NCBI RefSeq assembly: GCF_024346135.1
Contig: NZ_JAGQCJ010000014.1
Coordinates: forward strand, 1 to 64,000
DNA length: 64,000 nucleotides
Source: Cyanobium sp. CH-040
GTDB lineage: Bacteria > Cyanobacteriota > Cyanobacteriia > PCC-6307 > Cyanobiaceae
Reading direction: 5' to 3'
Made by a program: the position numbers and the translations under genes. This document shows, piece after piece, positions 9,748-18,130 of the stretch. How positions within the stretch are numbered: the first letter of the stretch is position 1; the number at the start of each line of letters is the position of its first letter. The notes under the pieces are model-generated. The model was not told the origin of the DNA. It searched no databases and was given only the letters and a program-made list of their open reading frames with translations.

Positions 9748-10332
9748 ATGCCCAAGGTCTGTCGATCGGGCCAGGCTCGGACACTGACGCCCGCTGAGCT
9801 TGAACGGCTGGTGATGGCGATTCCATCCATGCCTGTACGGACCCTCTGCCAGGTCATGCGCTTCACAGGATCGCGGGTGCGGGAGACGACGCTCCTCACT
9901 TGGGCATGCCTGCATCACGATCGCATCGTCTTCAGGCGCGTGACCACCAAGACCAGCACCACCAGGGAGCCCCTGATCGGGCCGAGGCTGGCTGCTGAGC
10001 TCGTGGCCTACAGGGAGTGGTGGTGCACACTAATCGGAACCGCTCCAAGGCCCTCCGAGTACGTTTTCCCTTCCAGGACATCTACGACACAGTCGATCAG
10101 CCCTCAGGCGGTCGACAAGGCCCTGCGGAAGGCCATCAGGGTGGCAGGTCTGCCAACTGGTTGCAGCACCCACACTTTCCGGAGAAGTCTGGCGACTACC
10201 ATGGCCATGCAGGGGATTGATTTGAAAACCGTTCAACGGTTTACCGGCCACACAAACCTAAACATGCTGGCTCGATACATTGATGTTTCCCCCGAGCGCG
10301 AACTGTCAGCGTTAGCAACTATTGGGGGGTAA
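9748..10332 (+). CDS. Short tyrosine recombinase (catalytic domain only)
   Basis: The 194-residue protein is essentially the catalytic domain of a phage-type integrase. Active-site positions are visible: Arg in 'TGSRVRE' (43 or 45), HTFRR (H142, R145), GHTNLN (H168) and the nucleophile candidate in 'LARYID' (Y177). The usual N-terminal core-binding (SAM-like) domain is absent; proteins of this size exist, but many integrases have 300 residues or more. It follows the primase-helicase gene by 348 bp on the same strand, so it likely belongs to the same element. Only about the first ten residues precede the catalytic fold, so truncation from a longer gene is possible. Confidence 0.85.
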   Translation: MPKVCRSGQARTLTPAELERLVMAIPSMPVRTLCQVMRFTGSRVRETTLLTWACLHHDRIVFRRVTTKTSTTREPLIGPRLAAELVAYREWWCTLIGTAPRPSEYVFPSRTSTTQSISPQAVDKALRKAIRVAGLPTGCSTHTFRRSLATTMAMQGIDLKTVQRFTGHTNLNMLARYIDVSPERELSALATIGG

Positions 10333-10474
10333 CTCCGTGCCTGCCTAGAGGTTCTGTCTCCTCAGGTTGCTCACAGACAAGGGGATGTGAAGCAACTAGG
10401 GGTTGGGCCGCGACAAAAACCTCGACCCCACGCAACGCTACATGGCCTGCCCCACGCCCACGTGACGCCGATTA

Positions 10475-11846
10475 GGAGTTTGCAAAAAAGCCCTTTTTTA
10501 GGTCGCATCTTTCCTTCCCGCGGTCTGATTTCTGCCTGACTCAGCTGATCTAGCTGTGTCAGGTGTCCGGAGCCCTCAGTTGCGCTGTCTGGGGGACTAT
10601 TTCTGCTCCTCCGCTGCCACCGTCTGGCCACACCTCTGGGCAACTGGATGTTCATGACGCCTGCAGAGTAGGATTGAGAGGGTTGCCCAGCCCGATGAGG
10701 TTGTAGGCGATCACGTACAGGCCAAATACGGCGCTGACGTTCTCCTGGCCGCGCAACTTGAATTGCCGCAGGCCTGCGCACTACTTGATCCAGCCGAAGA
10801 CCTTCTCGATCCCCCGGCGGGCGTTGATCGACTGCGTGTAGCCCTTGTGACCGGTGGTGCGGCCATCGATCGCCGAGCCGCCGGGGCGAGCGGTGTTCTG
10901 GGCCACATGCGGCGTCACGCCCAGCCGGCGCATCTGGGCCACGAACCCTTGGGTGTCGTAGTTCTTGTCGGCGCCGATAGTCTTCTGGTGGGCCCCGCTC
11001 AGATCCGCGGCCATCGCCCTAGCCGCCTCCCGCTCGCCGTAGCCGTCCGCCAAGGTCACGCGACAATCAACGATCAGGTCATGGCGGTTGTCCATGAGCA
11101 CGTGGCCCCGACAGCTGAGAACTGCTGGATGGACGATGGACTTGCGGGCCAGCAGGGCGTCGGGGTCGGAGCTGGAGCGGTGGGTCTCGTTGCTGAGCTT
11201 GACGCCGCGAAAGTCTCCTTTGGCTCGCTTCTTCCCTGCTTTGGGTTGTCCAAATCCCTCTCCCGGCCCCGAGGGTGGTGGCGGTGGGTCGTCCTAGCCA
11301 TCGATCCGCTCCAGTGAGGCATGGGAGGCCCAGGCCTGCAGCAGGGTGCCATCCACCGAGAAATGCTCGTTGCTGAGCAGCGGTTTCACCTCCGGAGCCC
11401 CCATCAGCTTGTCAAGGAACCTGCCCATCACCTGCTCGTTCAAGAGCCGCTCACGGTTCGTGGTGAACGTCGTCGGGTGCCAGATCGGATCATCGGGACT
11501 CAACCCCACAAACCAGCGGAACAACAGGTTGTAGTTGAGCTGCTCCAGCAACAACCGTTCGGAGCAGATCCCGTAGAAGGCCTGCAGCAGGGAAGCCAGC
11601 AGCAACTGCTCCGGCGGAACCTATGGCCGGCCCTCGAAGGGGGAAAGCTGGCAGAAGGTGGGGTTGAGGCGATCGAGGGCCTGATGAGCCAGCTTCCAGA
11701 TCCGCCGCAGTGAATGGTTGGCCGGGATCCGCTCCTCGATCGACACGTAGGAGAACAGGGAGCCGCTGCGCTCCTGTTGACCTCGCATCAACGACTGAGC
11801 AGTTATCCCATTTTGGCAGTGGCGGCGGGGTGTTTCCGCGAACTCC
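10475..11846 (-). mobile_element. Complete but inactivated IS5-like insertion sequence
   Basis: Inverted ends GGAGTTTGCAAAAAAGCCC (from 10475) and GGAGTTCGCGGAAACACCC (reverse strand from 11846) agree at about 14 of 19 positions. The dinucleotide TA flanks both sides (10473-10474 and 11847-11848), consistent with a short target duplication. The element is 1372 bp and holds one transposase frame on the minus strand. Confidence 0.75.
10652..11788 (-). pseudogene. IS5-family transposase with three in-frame amber codons
   Basis: One uninterrupted frame runs from ATG at 11788 to TGA at 10652-10654 (378 codons). It is broken only by TAG codons at 11621-11623, 11294-11296 and 10781-10783. The protein matches a common IS5-family type: 'LFRWFVGL' early, 'FSVDGTLLQAWASH' around the first catalytic Asp, then 'IGADKNYDT' and 'RRGIEKVFGWIK' near the second Asp and the Glu. 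No frameshift or deletion was seen. The affected codons sit where relatives would be expected to carry Ser, a polar residue, and Gln. The element should be unable to move by itself. Confidence 0.8.
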
Positions 11847-12055
11847 TAATGAGCTCTGGTGGATATCTGTCACCCAACCTATCTATCACTTCTCATCACG
11901 TGGTCGTATTTGGTTTTCTAGGTTCTCCAGAAGGCTCGAGCGACTTTTCTGTCGACCGACACCCGTACAAACGAAAGAGCTCTATTACGATTTGCATCAA
12001 TGCATTGCTGGAATTCCAGGTTGCCTACAATTGCTTCGAGACGCAGGGATTTTGC

Positions 12056-12826
12056 ATGGCACGTGTTATCATCAAAAATCAATCTCCTTTCGCTACGATC
12101 AACGACATAAAGGCTGGGCTTAACGCAAATGGATCATGTGATCCTAGTCTCAAATACCTTGGTAGATTCGAGCTTGCTCCGGACGAAGAACGAGAGGTAG
12201 CACTTGTCGAGGAGAACACCGACCTTTACTGGAAAAATGTCCAAGAGTATTACTGGAGGCACCAGGCTGTAACCGGATCTGATGACATTGTCAATCTTGT
12301 AGCCTCGAGCATTGTCCAGTCCAGTATGCAAGTTGATATCTGTAATCGTGAAAGCCTAGTCTCAACTTCTGATCAATTGGCCGCCGCATCGGCAAATCTT
12401 TATCGCGATGGCAGATCTCCGGATATTTTTGCAAGCCTTGATGTTGGCAACGGCATCCTTTTTTCCATTGTCGGACGCAATCAAGATGGGTACCAGATCC
12501 GGCGCAATGGCACAGTGATTAGCTATGAGTGGCTATGGCCTCACGCTCGTGATCCTGGCAAGCTGTATGTTAATGAGATATCTACGCAGCTTGTGAGTAA
12601 TGGCGCCAATATTGCCTTTACATGGGGCAGGAATGATGATCTCATGTTTGCCATAGCAGTTCGAGGCAATAGCGTATTCTCTACCATAGGCGAATATTGG
12701 AAGCACCGAGCAGATAATGCAGTCAACGTTAAGCCAGTATGGGCAGGAGAAGGTTTGGCTCGCTTCTCACGTTTTGATGTTGACGAGTTTCTCAGATTTC
12801 AAGGCAACCGCTGGGTCAGATTGTAA
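12056..12826 (+). CDS. Hypothetical protein, low-GC orphan gene
   Basis: A 256-residue soluble-looking protein with no signal peptide or membrane segment. The frame is open further upstream, but that part crosses the end of the neighbouring IS at 11846, so the ATG at 12056 ('MARVIIKNQSPF') is preferred. The sequence is rich in Asn, Asp and Ser and contains 'NGILFSIVGRNQDGYQIRRN' and 'FTWGRNDDLMFAIAVRGN', two similar Gly-Arg-Asn segments that could be related beta-strand units. I do not recognise the family. The AT-rich composition contrasts with the core genes and fits recent transfer. It lies between two dead insertion sequences. Confidence 0.6.
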   Translation: MARVIIKNQSPFATINDIKAGLNANGSCDPSLKYLGRFELAPDEEREVALVEENTDLYWKNVQEYYWRHQAVTGSDDIVNLVASSIVQSSMQVDICNRESLVSTSDQLAAASANLYRDGRSPDIFASLDVGNGILFSIVGRNQDGYQIRRNGTVISYEWLWPHARDPGKLYVNEISTQLVSNGANIAFTWGRNDDLMFAIAVRGNSVFSTIGEYWKHRADNAVNVKPVWAGEGLARFSRFDVDEFLRFQGNRWVRL

Positions 12827-12851
12827 TTCTCTATCTCGGCTTTCCATTTAC

Positions 12852-13322
12852 ATGAGTTACCCTGGCTGGATGGCTAGGCCCCGTGCCGGTGTGGACTACT
12901 CGAAGTCGTTCGGGGAGATACAGGCGGGTTTCCGTACGGATGAGGACTGTCTGGCGTGGCTGCGCTGGCCCTTAGGGTTCGTGTCTACCCGTCTTGCGGT
13001 CACGCGGGCGGCTGGCAGCTCGTTGATGGCCGGTTCGAGTGTTCTGGCTGTTATGCCCGCACCTCGATTACGGCGGGCACAATCTTCGATCGCACATGCA
13101 CGCCGCTGACGGTGTGGTTCAACGCCTGCTGGCTCTTCGCGAGCGCCAAGGACGGCATCGCCGCGTTGAGCTTGAGGCGCACCCGGGAGATCGGCTTGAT
13201 TCAGACCGCGTGGATGATCCTGCACCGGCTGCGCTCGGTGTTGGTGCGTCCTGGACGGGAACGGCTGACAGGCACCGTGGAGGTCGATGAGACCTTCATC
13301 GGCGGCGAGGAGCCGGGACTAC
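12852..13322 (+). pseudogene. IS1595-like (ISXO2-type) transposase remnant
   Basis: From ATG at 12852 the frame reads 'RAGVDYSKSFGEIQAGFRTDEDCLAWLRWP', typical of ISXO2-like transposases. After about 12980 the match continues in the next frame with 'SCGHAGGWQLVDGRFECSGC' (a zinc-ribbon region), 'TAGTIFDRT' and 'TGTVEVDETFIGGEEPG' (with the first catalytic Asp). At least one frameshift is therefore present. The match ends abruptly at about 13322, where an IS1182-like end begins, so the C-terminal catalytic half is lost. Confidence 0.8.
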
Positions 13323-13735
13323 GGAGTTTGTTGCCAATAGGGCTCCAGGCCAGCACTCGCAGCGCAATCCGGCTGCGCTGATCTCGGTTGCCCTGGCCGT
13401 TTTCGTCCTAAGCCCCATCAATGTGGTGCGCATGCAGCCCGCGCCGATGCCGGCAAGGCTGTTTGCCCTCATCCCGTCGCTACTGCCAGCGCCTGCTGCT
13501 GAGATTGCCTGAACCTGAACAACTTGAGCAGGTTGTGCGTGGCGGCGATCAGGTGCCACTCGCCGTTCACCTTCTCCAGGCCGCGCAACAGAAAGCGCCG
13601 CAGGCCTCGCCCTTCCTTGATCTGGCCGTTCACCGGCTCCACGATCGCCTTGCGCTGGGCGTAGAGCGCGCTTCCTTTCTTGCTCCGGAGCCTGCGGGCC
13701 ATGCGGGTCCTGGCATCGGCATCCTTGTGTGCCCA
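13323..13735 (-). pseudogene. C-terminal remnant of an IS1182-like transposase
   Basis: On the minus strand, from about 13733 to the stop at 13469, the frame reads 'DADARTRMARRLRSKKGS' and 'RKAIVEPVNGQIKEGRGLRR', then 'NGEWHLIAATHNLLKLFRF'. This is the end of an IS1182-type transposase that includes the catalytic Glu region. Only about 88 codons are left. The left boundary GGAGTTTGTTGCC at 13323 resembles an element end and directly abuts the IS1595 remnant, implying insertion into it. The upstream part of the gene was replaced by an IS5-related end at about 13727. Confidence 0.75.
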
Positions 13736-13883
13736 AACGGGCCATTCACAGGTGCAAGGCAGCAGAAATGGGACATAAGATCACCCTTGTTGGGCACAGA
13801 TCAATCCCTGAGCACAGCTAGAGGAGCCAATCAGGCGATGTCTGATCTCAGGAGCCGACCAAGACATTGTTCTAAGAGCCTCC
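13727..13883 (+). mobile_element. Orphan right end of an IS5-like element, paralogous to 15649-15806
   Basis: These 157 bp match the non-coding right end of the intact IS5-like element at 15649-15806 throughout, by eye at roughly 80-85%. Shared blocks include GCCATTCAC near the start, CATAAGATCACC, GAGCACAG and GTCTGATCTCAGGAGCCG. Both end in AGAGC(C/T)TCC. No transposase frame precedes this copy, so it is a solo end left by a deletion or recombination. Confidence 0.75.
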
Positions 13884-13994
13884 AAAGGCTGAGACCCCAT
13901 CAAGTTATTACGTTTTGCGAAGCTTTTGGAGCTGGCAAGTTCCGAGAAAAAAAGATCTCTAGCATTTATTTAGTATCCAATTCTACAAACAAAA

Positions 13995-14333
13995 ATGATT
14001 GAGTTTAACGGTGTTAAAGTGTATGAGCAGGATGACCCTGCCCCTCCAGTCCCTTCCGGACTCGATCCAGACATCAAGGTTTATTCTAAATTTGGTTTCA
14101 AAGCTGTCTGTATCGACGATGAATATTTTTGGGAAGCAGCAACCGAGATAGACTTTCGACAATCCGAGGCAAAGCGCCTAGGATGCTCTCCCGAAGATAT
14201 AACTGTCAATATTTCTTCTTCTTGCAGCAATGCAACTCCTACTAGCTGCAGCGGCTTGTGCGTAGGCCCGCAGCCTTTCTGCACAAGAGTTTACAACCCT
14301 GACACAGGCCATTATTACTGCACATGCAGATAA
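13995..14333 (+). CDS. Small hypothetical protein with a cysteine-rich C-terminus
   Basis: A 112-residue acidic protein starting with 'MIEFNGVKVYEQDDPAPP'. The first 80 residues carry only two Cys. The last 40 hold six, spaced as C-x8-C-x3-C-x6-C-x11-C-x1-C ('SCSN...SCSGLC...PFCTR...YYCTCR'). There is no signal peptide. Such a tail could bind metal, form disulfides, or be the core of a modified peptide behind an acidic leader; no maturation gene is visible nearby, so none of these is supported. AT-rich and isolated between IS remnants, it is probably acquired. Confidence 0.5.
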   Translation: MIEFNGVKVYEQDDPAPPVPSGLDPDIKVYSKFGFKAVCIDDEYFWEAATEIDFRQSEAKRLGCSPEDITVNISSSCSNATPTSCSGLCVGPQPFCTRVYNPDTGHYYCTCR

Positions 14334-14588
14334 TTGGTTATTGCGTTCAACTGAAAACCCTTGGTTCTTCCCTTGACCGAAAATACATTTTACTAAGCGA
14401 GGCCTTGACAATTCACGGTCCCCGTTGAGTTTTATCGCGAGGCTACTTTTATGCCTTGCTGACATTTCTCGTTGATCAGTTGTCGAAGCTTTCCCTAATC
14501 GATTCGTCCGTGCTTTTACAGTTGTGTGAGTTGAGTAGAATATGTGCGCGGCAAGCCAACTATCGCTAGAGCCGACACCGCCTGCTAG
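14334..14588. other. Short intergenic stretch before the intact IS
   Basis: About 255 AT-rich bases with no recognised gene or repeat. It ends in the CTAG at 14585-14588 that is duplicated at the other side of the IS5-like element. Confidence 0.4.
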
Positions 14589-15806
14589 GGAAACCCTGGA
14601 AAACCCAGCCTGACCACGGGATAATGGTGCTGTGATCACAGGTCAGGACTTGGTTGATGGGCGGTAAGCAGCTGGGATTTGGCGATTACGAGCAGACCAC
14701 CGCCAAGAAGCGCACCAAGCGTGAGAAGTTCCTGGCTGAGATGGACGCGGTGGTGCCCTGGCAGGCCCTGATCGCTCTGATTGAGCACCACTACCCCAAG
14801 ACCAGCGGCAAAGGCGGCCGTCCGCCATACCCGCTGGCCACAATGCTGCGGATACACCTGATGCAGCAGTGGTATTCGCTCAGTGATCCAGCGATGGAGG
14901 ATGCCTTGATCGAAGTGCCGACGATGCGCCGGTTTGCGGGAATCGACATGCTCAGCGACCGGATCCCCGATGAGACGACGATCCTGGCCTTTAGGCACCT
15001 GCTGGAGAAGCACAACCTCGGCGAGCAGATTTTCGAGACCGTCAAGGTCCATCTCAGGGAACGGGGTATGGCCATGAAGCAGGGCACGATCATCGATGCC
15101 ACCTTGATCGCCGCCCCCAGCTCCACCAAGAACAAGGCTGGTGAGCGGGATCCGGAGATGCACCAGACCAAGAAGGGCAACCAGTGGTATTTCGGCATGA
15201 AGATCCACGCGGGCGTGGACAAAGACTCAGGCCTGATCCACTCCGTCGTCACCACTGCCGCCATCGTGCATGACCTCGCCCCAGCAGCTGAGCTGCTGCA
15301 TGGTGGGGAAAAGGTGGTCTACGCCGACGCTGGTTACCAGGGAATCGCCAAGAGGCCGGAGATGGCAGGCAAGACAACGGAGTTTCGGGTGGCCATGCGT
15401 CCCGGTAAGCGGCGAGCACTGCCCGATACACCTGATGGCCGGCTGGACGATTTGGTGGAGACAGCCAAGGCCCACATCCGCGCCAAAGGTGAGCATCCAT
15501 TCCGGGTGATCAAGCAACAGTTCGGCTTTCAGAAGACCCGCCTGCGCGGCCTCGCCAAGAACCGCTGCAAAATCAACGTGCTGGCAGCACTGACGAATCT
15601 GTTCCTCGCACGGCGTCAGTTGCTTGTGTCTTCATGATCAGGGGAGTGGTGTGCCCGTATGAGGCCATTCACGGGTGCAGGGCAGCGCAAAAGGGGCATA
15701 AGATCACCTTGATTGAGCACAGATCAGTCCCTGAGCACAGCCGTAGGAGCAATCCGGCGGTGTCTGATCTCAGGAGCCGCTCAAGCCCCTGTTGCTTAGA
15801 GCTTCC
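14589..15806 (+). mobile_element. Intact IS5-like insertion sequence with CTAG target duplication
   Basis: CTAG at 14585-14588 and at 15807-15810 bracket a 1218-bp element. CTAG fits the YTAR target duplication known for the IS5 group. The ends begin GGAAACCCTGG and, on the reverse strand, GGAAGCTCTAA, a weak inverted match. The transposase gene is intact. An unusually long 169-bp non-coding segment follows it, of which 157 bp recur as the solo end at 13727-13883. Confidence 0.8.
14657..15637 (+). CDS. IS5-family transposase, apparently intact
   Basis: A DDE transposase of 326 residues, the normal size for the IS5 group. Recognisable parts are the N-terminal DUF772-like region ('GGRPPYPLATMLRIHLMQQW', 'SDPAMEDAL'), the first catalytic Asp in 'IIDATLIAAPSS', the 'GMKIHAGVDKDSGL' strand, the second Asp in 'VVYADAGYQG' and a C-terminal helix 'EHPFRVIKQQFGF' that would carry the Glu. 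A TTG lies directly before the chosen ATG. No stop or frameshift was seen, so the element may still be mobile and could have donated the related end nearby. Confidence 0.9.
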   Translation: MGGKQLGFGDYEQTTAKKRTKREKFLAEMDAVVPWQALIALIEHHYPKTSGKGGRPPYPLATMLRIHLMQQWYSLSDPAMEDALIEVPTMRRFAGIDMLSDRIPDETTILAFRHLLEKHNLGEQIFETVKVHLRERGMAMKQGTIIDATLIAAPSSTKNKAGERDPEMHQTKKGNQWYFGMKIHAGVDKDSGLIHSVVTTAAIVHDLAPAAELLHGGEKVVYADAGYQGIAKRPEMAGKTTEFRVAMRPGKRRALPDTPDGRLDDLVETAKAHIRAKGEHPFRVIKQQFGFQKTRLRGLAKNRCKINVLAALTNLFLARRQLLVSS

Positions 15807-15817
15807 CTAGGCTTTCG

Positions 15818-16330
15818 ATGCACGTCGACAGAAAGCTAATGGATAATGCGGACTCGCTCCGAGAATGGGTAACACTCGTGATCGCAGCCTATGGCGCGCT
15901 CCTCAGCACGTTGAATTTCTGCCAGAGACTTAGGGACAAAGAAGAAAGGCTTATGCTCGTGCCAAGCAATTTGCAATTCGCGTGAGGCGTTGTTCGCCCT
16001 GGCATACATGCTATCAATGCAGGCGAGACAAGTATTGGAATTCGCGATGTGGGCTATTGCAACAAGTGGGCGCTAGCCAGGCGTCGAGCCAAACGAAGAA
16101 ATGCAGTAAAGGAAAGCCTGTGGTGGCTATACACAGCTCCCGGAAGTGAATGCTGCATCAACCCTGCAGATCCAGTGATTCTACCAAAGAAAGCCATAGA
16201 CATACCCTACGTAGGGCCAATCAGCAAAGACTCAGGCGAGGAGTTAGACTACTTTTATGTTCAGACGACCACCGGGAAGATGTTCAGGATTGAGCTATCC
16301 AGAATCCACAGAGAAATACTTGCTCTTTGA
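15818..16330 (+). pseudogene. Small membrane-anchored protein gene interrupted by one TGA
   Basis: A single frame runs from ATG at 15818 to the stop at 16328-16330, broken only by TGA at 15983-15985. The first part encodes an N-terminal hydrophobic helix ('EWVTLVIAAYGALLSTLNF') followed by charged residues. The part after the TGA reads smoothly ('VRPGIHAINAGETSIGIRD', then a basic 'ALARRRAKRRNAV' and an acidic C-terminus), so a CGA-to-TGA change in one gene is the simplest reading. Two separate genes, the second starting at 16049, remain possible. I do not recognise the family. The IS5 element inserted only 12 bp upstream and probably removed the promoter. Confidence 0.55.
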
Positions 16331-16686
16331 CTTGAGAGTTTTGTGATCAAGGCCGCTGAAGCAACTCTCGGAGGGAATTCGCGGTGACCGTCCAGTTGAA
16401 CCTGGTATGAGGCCGTCACAGAATTCTGGACCCTAGTGGTCAGCTCCTAACACTCCGCACAAGCCTGCGTCTAGGCATTAGAGAACATGCCTCGCCAGGT
16501 GGCCGACTGAGTGAGGATTCCAAGCCAATACTCCTCCACACAGAGAAGACCTGGACGGTCGCCCTACGAGAAAAGTATTTAAACGAGGAAACAATAAGTC
16601 TTGCCGTACTTTGTATTCGGAAACTTGGCCTGACCACAGGCCTTCCTGAGACACAGTCGTGAGATGATTCAAGGGCGCATTTTGAG
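16331..16686. other. Intergenic region without recognisable content
   Basis: About 355 bp between the interrupted membrane-protein gene and a small minus-strand gene. Short open frames on the minus strand look non-coding (Ser/Arg-rich, no initiation context). I see no repeat, hairpin or RNA gene. Confidence 0.4.
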
Positions 16687-17055
16687 TTAACCAGCAGATC
16701 CTAGAAGTCGGGCGAGAGCATCAAGATAACATTTGGCCACCCTTTCCGCCTGGTTTTCAAGATCCTCAATAATACTAGAGGTTACCTCGGCATCATTCTG
16801 GAGCCTCTGGATCCCTATTAACTCTAAGCTCTCGAATCCAGATAAGGAGTCCGAAAGCCCATGGAAGGCTCCATTGAGACCTTCGAGTATCTCAAAAATG
16901 GCATCATTTAGCTCCTGGAGATCATCAAGCTGCTCATAGTCGCCATGGACTTCGCACAGCGAGAGGATATGATGCCATGCTTCATCTCTGCACCTTCTAT
17001 GCTCAGTTCGCCAATTCTCCACAACGTTAAGTCTTGTCCATGAACCGTGACGCAT
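16687..17055 (-). CDS. Small hypothetical helical protein
   Basis: A 122-residue acidic protein, mostly alpha-helical by eye, with Leu/Glu-rich stretches such as 'DDLQELNDAIFEILEGLNGA' and 'IIEDLENQAERVAKCYLDAL' that could form coiled coils. The frame extends to 17178, but the earlier codons read poorly, so the ATG at 17055 ('MRHGSWTRLN') is preferred. No family is recognised and no neighbour suggests a role. It lies in the AT-rich part of the island. Confidence 0.45.
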   Translation of the reverse strand: MRHGSWTRLNVVENWRTEHRRCRDEAWHHILSLCEVHGDYEQLDDLQELNDAIFEILEGLNGAFHGLSDSLSGFESLELIGIQRLQNDAEVTSSIIEDLENQAERVAKCYLDALARLLGSAG

Positions 17056-17719
17056 CCTACGCGAAGTTACTTCGCCTCGGCACGGCCAGCTGCGCGAGAT
17101 CATCCGGCTGGCCCCACGCTTAATCGGGTTAGGAAGCTGGCCGGACTGGAGCTGGGACGACGCAACCTGGCAAAGCAAACGTCTCTAGAATCATAAGTTT
17201 GGGAGGCAGGGCAATTCCCAGATGTTTGTAACAGTCGGGGAATGGAGGCTGCGCCAACAGTTGTCAGTTGACAGGCCTTGGTGCGTAGGTCATAGAGTGT
17301 ATTCCTGCCAATTGGGATTTTTGAAACAACTCAGTTGTGTTTACCCAGCCGTGCGCTGGTGTGTCCGGTGTGCGATGTAAAGTCCCCCTTGGCTCACTGC
17401 ATAGCGTCGTCCTTTGCCTGTGTATAGTCATGGGACAGGCAGAGACACTGCAGAACAGATAGATGCAAATGTAGAAAGAACGCGAATACCTTTATGTCGA
17501 CGCAAGCTTTTTCTAAGTGTTCAACTTTGGGTAGGGACTCATAGCTGCACCAAAAGGACCAAATGTCAACTCCCTAGCTGTTCTGTCTCAGCGGGTTGCT
17601 CAGGCGCCAATGTGGGCTGAGAATGCTACGCCTTAAGGTGCGACGGACCAACACCGACCTCAGGCCTGCATGCACTCCAAGGCCATGGCACCCCTATCTC
17701 AACATAGACGCATGCAACT
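17056..17719. other. Intergenic region in the island
   Basis: About 660 bp with no gene I can support. Two overlapping plus-strand frames of 60-75 codons between 17414 and 17820 have poor codon use and no recognisable motif. No tRNA-like fragment that could serve as an attachment-site copy was found here. Confidence 0.4.
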
Positions 17720-18052
17720 CTAATGCGCGCGGCGACGAACACTTGTCCAGGCAGCCTGTTCCTCCCTTATCTTCTCAGGGCACCAAAGAACACGACTTGT
17801 CCTGCCTGGCAGTGTTTTAATAAAATGAACACCAGGCTTTAGCTTTCCAATCTGGCGAAGCCTATAGAGCGAAGCGCGCGAAATACCAACTTCAGCAGCG
17901 GCCTTCTCCGCACTCACCCAAGGCCCCGCATGTACTGCGGATGTCATGTGAAAGGTAAGTAGAGCTTGACAGCCTTCTGGAGATAGCGTCATTGCGCCGC
18001 TTTCGGCTGCGGCACCCTGCCTCACGCAGAGCCTAATAGGCGTTTGCCTCAC
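17720..18052 (-). CDS. Excisionase/AlpA-like helix-turn-helix protein
   Basis: A 110-residue protein whose C-terminal half is a MerR/AlpA-type winged helix: 'WVSAEKAAAEVGISRASLYR' forms the helix-turn-helix (about residues 45-64). It is followed by 'IGKLKPGVHFIKTLPGRTSR', where the wing would lie. Proteins like this act as excisionases or repressors beside integrases. It lies 78 bp downstream of the integrase gene on the same strand, matching that role, which is inferred from context and fold. An internal ATG at residue 21 ('MTLSPEG') could be the true start. Confidence 0.65.
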   Translation of the reverse strand: MRQTPIRLCVRQGAAAESGAMTLSPEGCQALLTFHMTSAVHAGPWVSAEKAAAEVGISRASLYRLRQIGKLKPGVHFIKTLPGRTSRVLWCPEKIREEQAAWTSVRRRAH

Positions 18053-18130
18053 ATCAGGCCCAGGCCGTGGGTTGCTGATGCGCCCGCCAGGAAGGACATC
18101 TGGCGTCCATAAACCCTACACGGGCCTGTC

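Noticed and set aside
16440-16672. Two overlapping minus-strand frames of about 65 codons
   Set aside because: Ser/Arg-rich translation, no start context, no motif; they look like chance frames in intergenic DNA.
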